Origin: Ampelocalamus luodianensis
Lineage: Eukaryota; Streptophyta; Magnoliopsida; Poales; Poaceae
Reading direction: 5' to 3'
Length of the DNA stretch: 64,000 nt
Assembly (NCBI GenBank): GCA_036346255.1
Contig: CM070620.1
Location: 61,862,522-61,926,521 of the forward strand
Shown: positions 45,301-57,504 of the stretch, piece after piece
Layout: each line of letters starts with the position of its first letter
Position numbering within the stretch: position 1 is the first letter of the stretch
Position numbers and translations under genes: made by a program
Notes under the pieces: model-generated
What the model saw: the letters and a program-made list of their open reading frames with translations, nothing else
What the model was told of the DNA's origin: nothing
The model's database searches: none

Positions 45301-46063
45301 CCGCCATCGGCCGCTATCTCGAGAAGTTCTTGATAAAGCGACGATAATATCCAGCTAAACCAAGAAAACTCCGAACTTCGGTGACCGAAGTGGGCTGACT
45401 CCAGGAAAGCACATCGCTGATCTTGCTAGGATCCACGCCCACGCCTCCCGCTGAAAGAACATGGCCTAAGAAGGCTACTTCCTTCAACTGCACGCGCACT
45501 TGCTGAACTTCGTGATACAACTGGTGCTCACGGCTTGCCCAACACAAGCCTCAAATGCTCGGTGTGTTCCTCATCGCTCTTGGAGTAGATAAGGATATCA
45601 TCGATGAAGACCACAATGAACCTATCCAAATACTCCATGAACACCGAATTCATGAGGTTCATGAACATGGTCGAGCATTGGTTAAGCCAAATGACATGAC
45701 GGTATACCGTACATGCCATAACGAGTAGAAAAGCCGCCTTTGGGATATCCTCGTGTCGAATCCGAACTTGATGATATCCCACTCTCAAATCAATCTTGGA
45801 GAAGACTCGAGCTCCGCTAATTGATCGAAGAGGTCATCGATACGGGCAAAGGTACTTGTTCTTACCGCTACTTCATTAAGTGGACGGTAATCAACGCACA
45901 TGCGCAGCGCCTTGTCCTTTTTCGACAAAGATTGCCGAGCATCCCCAAGGAGATGAGCTAGGGCGGATGAAACCCTTCTCTTGAAGCTCACCCACCGCTT
46001 CTTCAATTCCACCAACTCAATTGGGTCCATCCGATAAGGCCTCTTCGAGATCGGGCGATGCAC
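45301..46063 (-). pseudogene. pol: Element E reverse transcriptase, frameshifted
   Basis: 45785-46063 carries ALRMCVDYRPLNEV and IDDLFDQL; 45528-45788 carries GYHQVRIRHEDIPKAAF and FIVVFIDDILIYSKSDEEH (FIDD at 45596-45607); 45314-45547 carries VAFLGHVLSAGGVGVDPSKI and EVRSFLGLAGYYRRFI. All RT blocks are present in order but in three phases. Confidence 0.85.
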
Positions 46064-46530
46064 GGAACCAACTCAATGACAAACTCGAGGTCTCGAATCG
46101 TGTCATCCCGAAGGTCGTCGGGAAGACATCAACAAAGTCACATACCACCGGGACTTCACTAATATCTAGAGCCGGCTTCGCTTCAAGCGCGAAGAGATGC
46201 GGATCCTGCAGCCTTCGCGAAAGCTAACTCGCCGCCTAAGGACCGTAAGGTAGATGAGCCTCCTAGCGCAATCAATTTGTCCCATGTCTTTGAGACAACC
46301 AATCCATGCCTAGGATTACATCTAAGCTCGCCGATCGAAGGAGGATAAGGTTTGCTAAGAATCCTACCCCTCTATCTCAACAGGACATCCCTACACTCGG
46401 ACTCGACCCTCAACTCCAACCGGAGAGCGAATGAGCGGGACCAACAATGGAGTAAAGCGAAGACCCCACCACAAAGAAAAGACTCTAAACAAACGAATGA
46501 GATGCGCTTGAATCAAACAAAATCAGAAAG
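46064..46530 (-). pseudogene. pol: Element E linker and aspartic protease
   Basis: The minus strand encodes LFDSSASHSFV (catalytic D codon at 46512-46514) and, about 200 bp on, DVILGMDWL (near 46303-46330). The usual D-S/T-G is D-S-S here. The linker (46064-46250) contains VVCDFVDVFPDDL-type homology in broken frames. Confidence 0.65.
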
Positions 46531-46539
46531 GTGGAAAGA

Positions 46540-47653
46540 GTTAACCGAGAGGGTACCCAACACGACGCCGGGTGCTCTGTGCCTCCTCCGCGGAGATGAG
46601 GTTGACGCGCCACTACCCACGCCTTGGGTAGCGGGACAACCTTTGATCTCAGGAAGTACCACCTCCCCGCGCGCCCTCCATTAGGATGAGGGGCTGCTCG
46701 ATCCTGTTAGGGCAGGGTATTTGCATAATGCCCCTTCGTTGCAAGAAAAGCAAGTGACCCGGGGAGCGATTTGCGGGCCACCCCGCAGTTCGCAGCGCAC
46801 GTGGATCGGGGCACGCAGTGCGAGGGCGAGGAACCGTGTGGCGGCCTCGGTGGTAGTGAAGCCGCGAACGGGCCCCTAGGATAGGCCCGACACGGGACGA
46901 GAGAGGCGGCTCCGTGCGCACTGGGCTGGTCTCCCACTTGCGCTATGGACTCGCCAGCCGCTGCGCCTTGTGCTCAAGAACAAAGGCCTTGTCCACCAAG
47001 GCCACGAAAGTCGTGAAAGTCCACAATGGAGAGCTTGTCTTGCAGCTCCTCGACAAGCCCTCCATGAACTTCTCCCGCTGGCCTCACTGGCCACCTCGGA
47101 TGGAGCATAACGAGCCAAGTGGTTGAACTCGCATGTACTCAATCACCGACTTACGCCTCTGCTTGAGCGCGAAACTCCTTCTTCTTCACTTCATCAAGCC
47201 GGCAGAGGATGTGAGCTCGACGAACGCCGTCCGAACTCCTCCCAAGAAACAGGTGTGGCCGCGGGCTGCATGGCCTGAAGTTCTCCCACTCAGAGAGAGT
47301 GCTGCCCGCGGTGATGGGAGGCAAAGAGTGCCTTGTCTCCGGTCCAGCATCGACCAACGCCGAGCTTACGCCAACTCGACGCAGCCGGCCATATCTGCAT
47401 CAATGGGTCCTCGACACGGAAACGTGGGGTGAGTGCGAAGAAACTCACCAAACCCCACGAGATCGATGTCTTCCTCGCCCGGATCCCGAGGCACCGGTCG
47501 GCGGAGGTGTTGCGCGCATAACATCCAAAGCAGACCCTCCCGCCCTCCGAACGGTTGCGCTCGATCCAAGAAGGACTCACCATGGTCTGAGAAGGCGGAG
47601 CTCCTCATCCAAACCAGTCACGACCACGGCCGCATGCGAGTACCTCCAGCCAT
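46540..47653 (-). pseudogene. gag: Element E gag, frameshifted
   Basis: The start is chosen at ATG 47653 (minus, MAGGTRMRP) by comparison with F. Motifs appear in several phases: QPFGGREGLLWMLCA, SEWENFRPC, CEFNHLARYAPSEVA (46876-47142) and a CCHC knuckle remnant with GHYANTLP (46707-46937). The protein would form the particle. It is broken at least five times. Confidence 0.72.
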
Positions 47654-48365
47654 CCTGGTTTAAGAAAATTAGGTTAGAAACCAAAGCACTAATACTAGAA
47701 GTTGATGAAAGCGAAAAGCTAACGATTAGGGGAATGAGATATCACCCTAACCGAAAGCCAAAAACAGCAAGGAAACTCCAAACCAAGCTCAACTTCTCAA
47801 TGCCATTAACCCGTATTGAATGAACGAGTAATAGTGTAAGAAGATAAAAATTTCAGCACACTACAACAAGTCTAACATTACTCAAGAACAAGGTTAAGGC
47901 GATAGAAATAACGTTAGGTACTTAGCTAACTAGTATCACATCCTACCCTTTTATTCCCACAAGTTTTAGTTGATTAACCTCTCATTTTCTACCCTATTTA
48001 GAACCTTTGAGCTTACTGTCCGGAAACTGAATGGTCGCTGTCCAGATTTTGCATCCAAGCCTCCTAGCCGAAATCTTCAACTTCGGAAGCTTCAAAACCT
48101 TGTAGAGGGCAGCTAACACTTCAATTTGCCAAACTCATTGGTTCCCAAAACCCAATTAATCGATAACGACTATCTTTTTAAAAGAAGATGAGAGGAAAAC
48201 AATTTTTAAAACTCAATTTAGAGCAAGATGAGAGAAGAAAGCTAAGATAGGTAAGGAATAAAATCTGAGAATTTCCTTAAGCTTTCACAAATTATTCGAC
48301 TCTTTGAAAATAAGGTTTTCAAAATATCCTAAGGACGACCAAGCTTGGGTTACTACGGTCGGAAT
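47654..48365 (-). other. Element E leader
   Basis: About 700 bp of AT-rich, non-coding sequence between gag and the primer site, collinear with F (57505-58252) but lacking a roughly 44-bp block present in F at about 57620-57663. Confidence 0.7.
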
Positions 48366-48380
48366 GGCTCTGATACCAAC
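48366..48380 (-). other. Element E primer-binding site
   Basis: GTTGGTATCAGAGCC on the minus strand, a full Met-tRNA match, 2-3 bp from the LTR edge. Confidence 0.92.
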
Positions 48381-48382
48381 TT

Positions 48383-48495
48383 TGTGAGGACCCCGGTTTA
48401 TTCTGGCTTGTACTGCTTAACCATCCACTTGGTCCTAACAAAGACAAATCAAATAAACCAAGCCTCGAGATATGTATACTCCTAAATGCAAGATA
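48383..48495 (-). repeat. Element E 5' LTR, first 113 bp (cut by F)
   Basis: TGTGAGGACCCC to AGATA, then F begins with a second TGTGAGGACCC. It looks like a tandem repeat with 48496-48600, but its diagnostic bases match the E LTR. It resumes at 62925. Confidence 0.88.
48491..48495. repeat. Probable target-site duplication of element F, left copy
   Basis: AGATA here versus GTATA at 62920-62924; an imperfect match. The intact site in related LTRs reads GCAAAGATACACACC (58371-58386). Confidence 0.55.
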
Positions 48496-51400
48496 TGTGA
48501 GGACCCTGTTTATTCCTTGTATGTTTAACCATCCACTTGGTCCTAACAAGACAAATCAAATGAACTAAGCCTCGAGATATGTATACTTAAATGCAGATAC
48601 ACACCCGCTACAAAATCATGCATCAATTCCATTCATACACATAGAGCCAAGCAAAAGCAACAATCGAAAGACATAGATAATATAAAGAGAGTTATTACAA
48701 AAGAGAGGCCAACCGCCAAAATTCATAAAGATGAGCAGATACACAATGGAAGCAAAATGGCCATAAGATGGCGATGAACAAAGCCAATCGGTGTGCCTTT
48801 ACCCACAAGGCAACCAACCGGACCGCCAAGCTAATCGTCCCAAACACACAAGAACACACTCACAAAAGTGAGGCCCTTGGGGCTCACCTTCTTCCTCTGC
48901 AACAATTAATATTAAGAAAGTGGATGAGTACAAAACTTGTTTTTGTACTCGCAAGACTGACGTGTGAGATAATGTAACTATAATTAACTACATGCAAGCT
49001 TTATTTAAGTGGATGAGGCTTTGGACTTCTTTCAAAGATAAAGCAAGTTTTCATTTACAATAAGGTAATAGATTCAAAGCAAGTTTGCAATTAACTTTTA
49101 TTGTTCAAATAAAAGAGAGACAGCAATAACATAGATAGAGAACAACACCAACCTAGAAGTGACTAACCCCTAGTCACCACAACAATAGCATGAAGTACCC
49201 CTTCATACCACCCCTGTCAAGTTTCAGTTTTTTTTAAAAGGTTGTAGTCTAGTTCTTGTGGGAAATAACCAAGCGTGTCCATAACCTAGGACGAGGCTAT
49301 TCGAATAGTTTTAACCCTGCAGGGGTGTACCAATGTACCCACACGATAGACCGCCTTTCCACCAGCCACGGTTAGCACACTTCCTTTGGTATGCAGGCAT
49401 GGCTAAGTCTAACAAGACGCTTTCCAATGGACGATGCTAATTAAGAGCCGCAACCCACGGGAGAAAGACACATTAGACAGCCTAACCGGTCTGCCAATGC
49501 TCCCCTCCAAACACCACACACAAGAACACACCCACCAACCAGCTCATAATTAACACCTCCCAAAGTACTTAGTCAAGAGAGGTTCCATATCCCCTCGTGG
49601 TTAGCACGCACAATTGCTTGGATCAATGGCACAAGTAACTGGTCCTTAGGGACTTAGGCACCATTCCAATCACACCCAACAGACGCCCAACATACCATTG
49701 TGCCCAAGCCAAGATATAATTTTTTTGTTTTCAGTTTTGATTTGCAAAATGGTAAAACACAAGGGTTGGACATAATGGAATAATAATAGCAATTGTGTGA
49801 TCAAGATCACCGACTAAGTCGATGATCGCCCAATACTACCGATACTAGGCATGGCTAAGCAATGTTTATCCGAATCTACTAAGTGACAAGAGCTCATCCG
49901 CGAACTCTAATCACAAAGAAATAACCTAGGCTCAAGTAGTAGAGGATAATCATTTACCTACAGATTATGCAACTAGAGGTCTAACTAATCAATTTAACAA
50001 CAAAATAGCAATGCATACATAGAAGTTAAACAAAATATTAGACTTTAAAAGTAATGGGATTTATGGGAGATGATCAAACTGCTTGCTCGCTTGTAGCTTG
50101 CTCAATTTGTTGCGAGGGTCGTTTCTGGTTACCGCAAATATCGAATCCTAAGCTAAAGAGCGAAAACAACCAATAAGACGAGCAACACTTAAACAAAAGA
50201 GCAAGCAAAAATTATCCAAATGCGACGAAATTTACACACAAGGTAAAATACGAATATACCTAGACATAGGAACTGGAAAACCTAAGTTGGATTTGTGGTG
50301 CAAAAGATATTCTCTAAAAACCTATTTTCTACCATAATTAGCATTTGTAGCAAAAATATTTTCTAGAAAGATTTTGAGCTGAAATTTTTAGGTGGCTACC
50401 TACTGGTGTGGGGATAACCCATATAAAATTTCAGGTCATTTGAAGTTACAACGAATTAGTTATGATTTTTCTAAGTTCTAAAACTAGGACATCATTTATA
50501 ACAAAGAGCAAAGACCACTAGCAAACTGGTCCTTCACTAAAGTTCATCCCTAAAGGAAATTAACAAAATTTAGTTTGCTCTATTTGGACTTACAGAGAAC
50601 AAGTTATGGATTTTCTAAGTTTTTACAACATTTTTGGAATATTTAATAAAGGTGAAAAGGCTAAATTCGATTCCCAACATTTCGGTTCTTAACAGGCCTG
50701 AAACATTTCTAGATTAATCTCTAGCCTAAAAGAAAATTAACACTACTGAAATCACCCAAAAGGATTTATAATGAAAAGATATGAATTTCTAAAGTTTTAA
50801 CGACATTTTTCAAGAGAAAGATAAAGCTCACCGAGAAATTTATATCCCTTAACCGAAAGAAAAGGCGTGGCTCAACGTGGCCGACAAAGATCCGACGCCC
50901 ACGCAAGACGGTCCGACTCAACAAAGCGCGCCAAGCACCGCTGGATTTGATTCCAACGGTCCGATCATTGTGACCTTCTGACACCCAATTGCTCGCACAA
51001 CCTGGACCGCTGATCAAGCGAGGAAGGGCTGGGATTGAGGAGCCTTCTGACACCCAATTGCTCCCACGATCCCGCCACGCATCCAATATCGAACGATCGA
51101 GGTTGATTGGGCCGTTTATGATTTGAACAGGCTATCGACAATAGGGGCCCACCGTCACGACGCAAGTCACATGTCGTTTAAACGCACGCGCATGTGGAGG
51201 GTTTGAAGATGACGCCCACTGTGTCACGCATCGTGGAGGTGGGTTTAGGACAGCTAATGATTACTAACCCATGATTAACAATGATTATCGCACGAACGCC
51301 ATTAGTGTGTCCGAACGATATTACTTAAGACCGCCGTTTTTGGTCCGACAACAAACCGAGGGCACCCTCCGCTTGTCGCCGCGACCCAAGGCACGGCGCG

Positions 51401-53146
51401 GAGCTAAGTGCCAAAATGGAACCGCAATAGCATTACGCACCCATCGGGACCATCCACACCGCCGGCGTGTCCCGAGCAACGCGGCAGCCGACGATGAGCG
51501 CGCGACCAAAACGCCGAAATGCATAATGACCAAAAGCTCCGCAATAAACCATTCCGGTGGTGCCCAAGCTTATAGAGGCTACTAGAAGGGTACCGAGCAT
51601 CGTGGAGCTCTGAGGTGGTCGAGGCGGTTCCGCGACGAAGAACGCGCCAGACCAAGAAGAAGAAGTGAAGATGACGACTGAGCAACCAGTGGTGAGACCG
51701 GTCATCACTACTACTCCACAATAGCTCATATATGCTTCCCGAGCAAGGAATTAGGAAATGAAGCTTCTACCTGCGGTGAGGAAGAAGGGGTGCTCACTAC
51801 CGAAAGAGGAAATCCCCAAAATTGAGCTGCTCCTGTGAAAAGCAACTACAATTAAGTTAGGGGTTTTGCTCCAAGAAGTGAGGGACACAAACCGAAGCAA
51901 AAGAAGGGAAGAAAAGCCACTGGAGCACGGGTTGCACCGAGGAGCTCCCAGCTCAACAATGGCGGCCGAAAGGGTTCTGGAGATTTGGGCTCAAGCAAGC
52001 AAGGAGAGTGCAAGCTGGAGCCTCAAGGGGGTTTAAAGAAAGCTACCAAGGTCTTGAGGGGCTTAAGTAGCCGAGGACGAAGGAGTAGCAAGCACATGCC
52101 CATGGGTGGACTTGGTCCACAAGAGCGCAATGGCCGCTGGAGCGACGGAGCGGTAAGAGACGACTTTGGGGAGGAGGAGCCGGTGTGCATTTAATGCATG
52201 GCAGCATTTAGCCGTTTAAAGGGCTCAAGGAGGTGACAAGTCACCTCCTCTCTCTGCCATGGCGCACAGGCACGCACGCGCGCGGCGGAAGGAGGAAGAT
52301 GACCAGCGACCTGGGTGGCCCCACCGGTCAGTGACACAAAGTGGTTTGAGTCCAAAGTGTTTTAGTGGGTTGAGCCCAACCTCATTAGATGCTGGCCGCC
52401 GGATGAGATTTGAACGGCCACGATGCGATCGCTATTCATAAAGACTGAAGCGAACCGGTACGATCCCGCAACGGTTGGATCAGAATCCAACGGCTGAGAA
52501 TCAGATGGCAACCGGAGTTGTCCGAATGCTTACACGAATGGGAGCCGTCCGATTGAGATCCAACTACCGACAACAAGGCGGTCGAATCGGGCGCGCGCGT
52601 TAGTTGGCTCTTTGCCGAGTCCAGTGACTCGAGCCCGAGCCTGACTCGAGTCCAATGAACAGTGCAAACCAGTTAGGGTTTGATTTTTAAACCTGAAACT
52701 TTGGGGATTTAATTGAGGTATCAAACCAACCCCAAAATTTATGAAATTTTAACTGGAGGTTCCTGACCTTAGGGTTAACCTTTCATAAAATTTTCAGAGA
52801 TTTTTGTGCACTGAAATTTTCTCCAGAAATTCCAGAAGGTGATTTCAGAGGTTTGACCAAGGTTTGACTTGCCTCTAAAATATTTCAAATAATTTCCAAA
52901 AATTATGAAATAACTCAGAGGTGTTACCAAACAACCCTAGAACCCAGGAAAATTATTACCAAGGGTTTGACACAGATTTCACCTGAAGGTTTTGACTTCA
53001 GATAAATGAGGATTTTGATTTTGAATTTCCCAAAATTCCTTTACAAGAATTTCAGAAAAGTTTCAAGAGCAAGAGGATGAAGGAAAAGTTTTAATTTACC
53101 CTCATTTTATTACATTTGAAACACAAGCCAAAATGGGGATGTTACA
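48496..53146 (-). repeat. Element F 3' LTR
   Basis: 4651 bp, TGTGAGGACCC to GGGATGTTACA. Hairpin group at 49297-49395, F-specific block 49872-50330 (with GCTTGCTCGCTTGTAGC), AT-rich blocks with GTTATGxATTT (50450-50620), donor-like CAG/GTAGAAG (51766-51774, minus), telobox-like AAACCCTAA near 51855, quasi-palindromes near 50940 and 52540. Frames of 60-106 codons in 50766-52724 are shadows. Confidence 0.92.
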
Positions 53147-53183
53147 AACCTCCCCCCCTTACAAAAATCTCGTCCCGAGATTT
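53147..53183 (-). other. Element F polypurine tract and stem-loop
   Basis: The same structure as E: AAATCTCG-GGA-CGAGATTT (53165-53183) then a GGGGGGGAGGTT run abutting the LTR. Confidence 0.9.
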
Positions 53184-53186
53184 GGT

Positions 53187-53708
53187 TCACTCGGAAAAGA
53201 AAGAGGGGTAGTCTGCACGAAGACGGTCTTCTCGCTCCCAAGTAGCCTCATCCTCAGAATGGTTTGACCACTGAACTTTGAGGAACTTGATGGTCTTGTT
53301 CCTCGTTTCTTCGCCAAATTTCTTCGAGGATGCGAACAGGTGCTCGCGATAGGTCAAATCTTCTCGAACATCAAGAGTTTCCAACGGAGTTTCTGTTGGA
53401 ACACGGAGGCACTTCTTTAGCTGGGACACATGGAACACATCATGTACCCCCGCAAGTGCAGCAGGCAACTCCAACTTGTAGGCAACGGCTCCCTTCTTCT
53501 CGATAACACGGTATGGACCGACATACCGAGGAGCCAATTTGCCCTTGACACCAAAACGCTGGTGACCCTTCAGAGGAGAAACCTTGAGATAAACGAAGTC
53601 ATTGGGCTCAAAGCTCAACTCACGACGACGGCGATCCGCATAGCTCTTTTGCCTGGATTGAGCTGTGCGTAAGCGATCACGAATGAGTCGGACTTGACCT
53701 CGCCTCAT
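53187..53708 (-). CDS. pol: Element F integrase C-terminal part with GPY/F and chromodomain-like tail
   Basis: An open frame of 173 codons to the element stop: RTAQSRQKSYADRRRRELSF, VSPLKGHQRFGVKGKLAPRY, VGPYRVIEKKGAVAYKLELP (the GPY form of GPY/F), VHDVFHVSQLKKCLRVP and the tail NKTIKFLKVQWSNHSEDEAT, WEREDRLRADYPSFF. This is the most intact tail in the window and shows the chromovirus signature clearly. The first methionine is internal; the true protein is gag-pol. Upstream frames are broken. Confidence 0.85.
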   Translation of the reverse strand: MRRGQVRLIRDRLRTAQSRQKSYADRRRRELSFEPNDFVYLKVSPLKGHQRFGVKGKLAPRYVGPYRVIEKKGAVAYKLELPAALAGVHDVFHVSQLKKCLRVPTETPLETLDVREDLTYREHLFASSKKFGEETRNKTIKFLKVQWSNHSEDEATWEREDRLRADYPSFFSE

Positions 53709-54460
53709 TAATCGAGTCCGACCAAAGAAAGGTCTTTCACCGGTCTCGCACCGGCTTTAACGGGTTCTACACTTTTCCCGTATAAGGCCTCAAATGGTGC
53801 CATGCCGAGACCGCTTGAAACCGTTGTTATAAGAAAACTCGGCGAATGGCAAGCACTTCTCCCAATGCTTCCCATAGGAAAGGACACAAGCTCGCAAAGA
53901 TGTCCTCCAAAACCTCGGTTGACCCTCTCTGGCCCGACCATCTGCTTGGGGGTGATACGTCGGCCGAAGAAAGACGAGTTCCCATAGCTTCTTGCAAGCT
54001 ATGCCGAACGGGAAGTGAAGATGGAACCACGATCGTAAATGATCGCTCTTCGCACCCCATGCAAGCTCACTATCTCGGCGAGATAGAGCTCGCAAGGTGA
54101 CCGCACGAATCTTGGTCTTGATGGAAGAAAGTGCGCCACTTTTGTCAACCGGTCAATGATAACCCAAATGGCATCATTGCCCCGGTGACTGGGTAGGCCG
54201 GTGATAAAATCCATCCCGACCGAATCCCACTTCCACTCCGAATGGGCAAGGGTGAAGCAATCCACGGTGGCCGATGCTCGCCTTGACACGACGGCACACG
54301 CCGATTCGAACGAACCTTGCGATTTCTCTTCATCCGGTCCACCAAAATCTCGCGGAGATCATGATACATCTTTGTGGCCCCGGATGAATGGACAGGAGAA
54401 TCGTGGGCTTCGCGGAGGATCAAATCCCGCAACTCCTTGTCCTTTGGAACCACGAGGCGC
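53709..54460 (-). pseudogene. pol: Element F integrase N-terminal half, frameshifted
   Basis: Frames at 53999-54289 (DSVGMDFITGLPSHRGNDAI, WVIIDRLTKVAHFLPSRPRF: catalytic core with the first Asp), 53790-54095 (SYGKHWEKCLPFAEFSYNNG) and 54145-54453 (KELRDLILREAHDSP, TKMYHDLRE: zinc region). Collinear with E. Confidence 0.82.
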
Positions 54461-54699
54461 GTTCGAACCTCACAATACCAAGCTCATCTACAGAGAAGCA
54501 CTTGGTCGTTCCATTCTCGACATTTTCCCGATGTGGTTCACTCCAACATCCGATGGCCGAGCGGACGTGATACGATCCACCAAGGTTGGTCAGACAACCA
54601 AGGCAGCGAGGAACCATGCTCAACCAAACCCAAGTTGAGACGCTCAAACTCCTCTAGAAGAGGGGTCGATGCTCCGACGCAACAATGCATTGCAATGTG

Positions 54700-55150
54700 T
54701 TTTATGACTAAGCGCATCCGCAACGACATTGGCCTTGCCCGATGGTAGTGAATACCCATGTCATAGTCCTGATCAACTCCAACCATCTCCTTTGCCCGAG
54801 GTTCAGATCTGGTTGGGTGAACAAGTACCTTAAGCTTTTGTGATCCGAATACACTTCACAACGACACCGATTAGGTAATGTCGCCAAATCTTAAGTGCAT
54901 GAATCACAGCGGCCAACTCCAAGTCATGGGTAGGATAGTTAAGTTCATGAGGTCTCAATTGCCTTGATGCATAGGCCACTACCTTGCCTTCTTGCATAAG
55001 GACACAACCGAGGCCTCGACGAGAAGCGTCACAAAAGATATCAAACCGCGATCGACATCGGGAGAACAAGAACGGAGCGGTGGTCAATCGCTCTAAGCGC
55101 TTGGAAACTTTCCTCGCAATCAGCGGACCACGAGAACTTCTTGTCCTTCT
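54700..55150 (-). pseudogene. pol: Element F RNase H
   Basis: The frame at 54830-55087 reads FDIFCDASRRGLGCVLMQEG, VVAYASRQLRPHELNYPTHD and LELAAVIHALKIWRHYLIG, longer than in E. It breaks before the TDHKSLKY block. Confidence 0.83.
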
Positions 55151-55880
55151 TGAGCAACTCTGTCATCGGCTTTGCTATCTTGGAGAAGTTCTCGATAAAG
55201 CGACGATAATATCCCGCTAAACCAAGAAAACTCCGAACTTCGTGACCAAGTAGGTCGACTCAGAAAGCACATCGATCTTGCTAGGATCCACGCCTACGCC
55301 CCGCCGAAAGAATATGGCCTAAGAAGGCTACTTCCTTCAACCGTAACGCCGCACTTGCTGAACTTCGATACAACTTGTGCTCGCGGCTTGCCCAACACAA
55401 GCTTCAAATGCTCTGTGTTCCTCATCGCCTTGGAGTAGATAAGAATATCATCGATGAAGACCACAACGAACCTATCCAAATACTCCATGAACACCGAATT
55501 CATGAGGTTCATGAACAAGGTCAGCATTGGTCAAGCCGAAGACATGACGGTATACTCGCATGCAAGCCATAACGAGTAGAAAGCCGCCTTTGGAATATCC
55601 TCGTGTCGAATCCGAACTGGTGATATCCCACTCGCATCAATCTTGGAGAAAACTCGAGCTCCAGCTTAATTGATCGAAGAGATCGCCGACACGGGCAAGG
55701 GTACTTGTTCTTACCGCTACTTCATTAAGTGGACGGTAATCAACGCACATGCGCAGCTGCCTTGTCCTTTTTCGACAAAGATTGCCGAGCATCCCCAAGG
55801 AGATGAGCTAGGCGGATGAAACCCTTCTCTTGAAGCTCACCCACCGCTTCTTCAACTCCACCAACTCAATTGGGTCCATC
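55151..55880 (-). pseudogene. pol: Element F reverse transcriptase, frameshifted
   Basis: The frame at 55294-55527 has FMEYLDRFVVVFIDDILIYS (FIDD at 55447-55458). Upstream 55530-55880 aligns with the fingers/palm of E (45660-46063) at DNA level; 55151-55290 holds GFLG...SKI and EVRSFL homologies, broken. Confidence 0.8.
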
Positions 55881-56380
55881 CAGAAGGCCTCTTTGAAATC
55901 GGGCGTGCACGGAACCAACTCAATGACAAACTCGAGGTCTCGAATCGTGGCATCCTTGGAAGGTCATCGGGAAGACATCAATAAAGTCACATACCACCGG
56001 GACTTCACTAATATCTAGAGTTGGCTTCGCCTGCGCGAAGAGATGCGGATCCCGCAGCTTCGCTAAAAGCTTAACCTGCTCGCCGTAAGGATCGTGAGGT
56101 AGATGAGCCTCCTAGCGCAATCAATTTGTCCCATGTGCCGAGACAACCAATCCATGCCTAGGATTACATCTAAGCTTGCCGATCGAAGGAGGATAAGGTT
56201 TGCCAAGAATCCTACCCTTCTATCTCAACAGGACATCCCTACACTCGGACTCGCCTCTCAACTCCGAACCGAGAGCGAATGAGCAATGGACCAACAATGG
56301 AGTAAAAGAAGACCTCCCACAAAGCAGCAAAAGACTTAAACAAAAGAATGAGATGCGCTCAATCAAATAAAATCAGAGCG
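55881..56380 (-). pseudogene. pol: Element F linker and protease
   Basis: Collinear with E. The D codon of the protease loop is at 56362-56364, followed by a one-base loss; the DVILGMDWL block is near 56143-56170. Confidence 0.6.
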
Positions 56381-56390
56381 GTGGAAAGAG

Positions 56391-57504
56391 TTAACCGAAA
56401 TGGTACCCAACACGACGTCGGTGCCTCACGTGCCTCCTCCGCGGAGATGAGGTTGACGCGCCACTACCCACGCCTTGGGTAGCGGGGACAACCTTCCGAT
56501 CCCGAAGAACCACCTCCCCGCCGCGCCCTCCATTAGGACGAGGGTCGCCCACCCTGTTAGGGCAACTATTGGCATAATGCCCTCTCGGTTGCACGAAAAG
56601 CAGTGACCCCGCGGCCGGATTGCGGGGCCACTCGCTGTTCGCAGCGCACGTGATCGGGGCACGGCTCGCGGAGGGCGAGGAACTCGTGCCGCGGCCTCGG
56701 TGGTAGGGAAGCCACGTAACGGACCGAGTAGGCCCGACACGAGGACGAGAGGCCGCTCGTGCGCACGGCGGGCCTCCCACTTGCGCTATGGACTCGCCAG
56801 CGCGCTTGGCCTTGTGCTCAAGCAACAATGGCCTTGTCTACCAAGGCCCGAAGTCAAGCAAAGTCCACAATGGAGAGCCTCGTCTTGCAGCTCCTCGCAT
56901 AAGCCCTCCATGAACTTCTCCCGCTGGCCTCATCGGTGGCCACCTCGGATGGAGCATAACGAGCCAAGTGGTTGAACTCGCATGCATACTCCATCACCGA
57001 CTTACGCCCTTGCTTGAGCGCGAAACTCCTTCTTCTTCACTTCATCAAGCCGGCAGGATGTGAGCTCGACTAACGCCGTCCGAACTCATCCCAAGAGACG
57101 GTGTGGCCGGCGGGCTGCATGGCCAAGAAGTTCTCCCACTCAGAGAGTGCTGCTCCCTGCGGTGATGGGAGGCAAAGAGTGCCTTGTCTCGGTCCAGCAT
57201 CGAGCAACGCCGAGCTTACGCCAACTCGACGCAGCCACCATTCGCGCCCAATGGGTCTCGGACCGAGAACGTGGGGTTGAGTGCGAAGAAACTCAGCAAG
57301 GCCCCCACGAGACTGATGTCCGCCCCCCTGGCCGGATCCTGAGGCACCGGAAAGGGCGGAGGTGTTGCGCGCAATAACATCCAGCAGGACCCTCCGCCCT
57401 CCGAACGGTTGCGCTATCTCAAGAAGGACCTCGCCATGGTCTGAGGAGGCGAAGCTCTCATCCAAACCAGTCGCCGACCACGGCGCCACGAGTACCTCCA
57501 CCAT
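56391..57504 (-). pseudogene. gag: Element F gag, frameshifted
   Basis: The start is chosen at ATG 57504 (minus, MVEVLVAPWSATGLDE). The frame at 57070-57534 is open for 154 codons: LAEFLRTQPHVLGPRP, WWLRRVGVSSALLDAGPRQG and LSEWENFLAMQPAGHTVSWD. Further on, the zinc knuckle CFSCNREG is split from HYANSCPNR by a shift (56560-56600). It is better preserved than E gag. Confidence 0.78.

Noticed and set aside
48383..48600. Tandem duplication of 113 bp at an LTR start
   Set aside because: The two copies belong to different elements (E and F) by diagnostic bases; it is an insertion junction.
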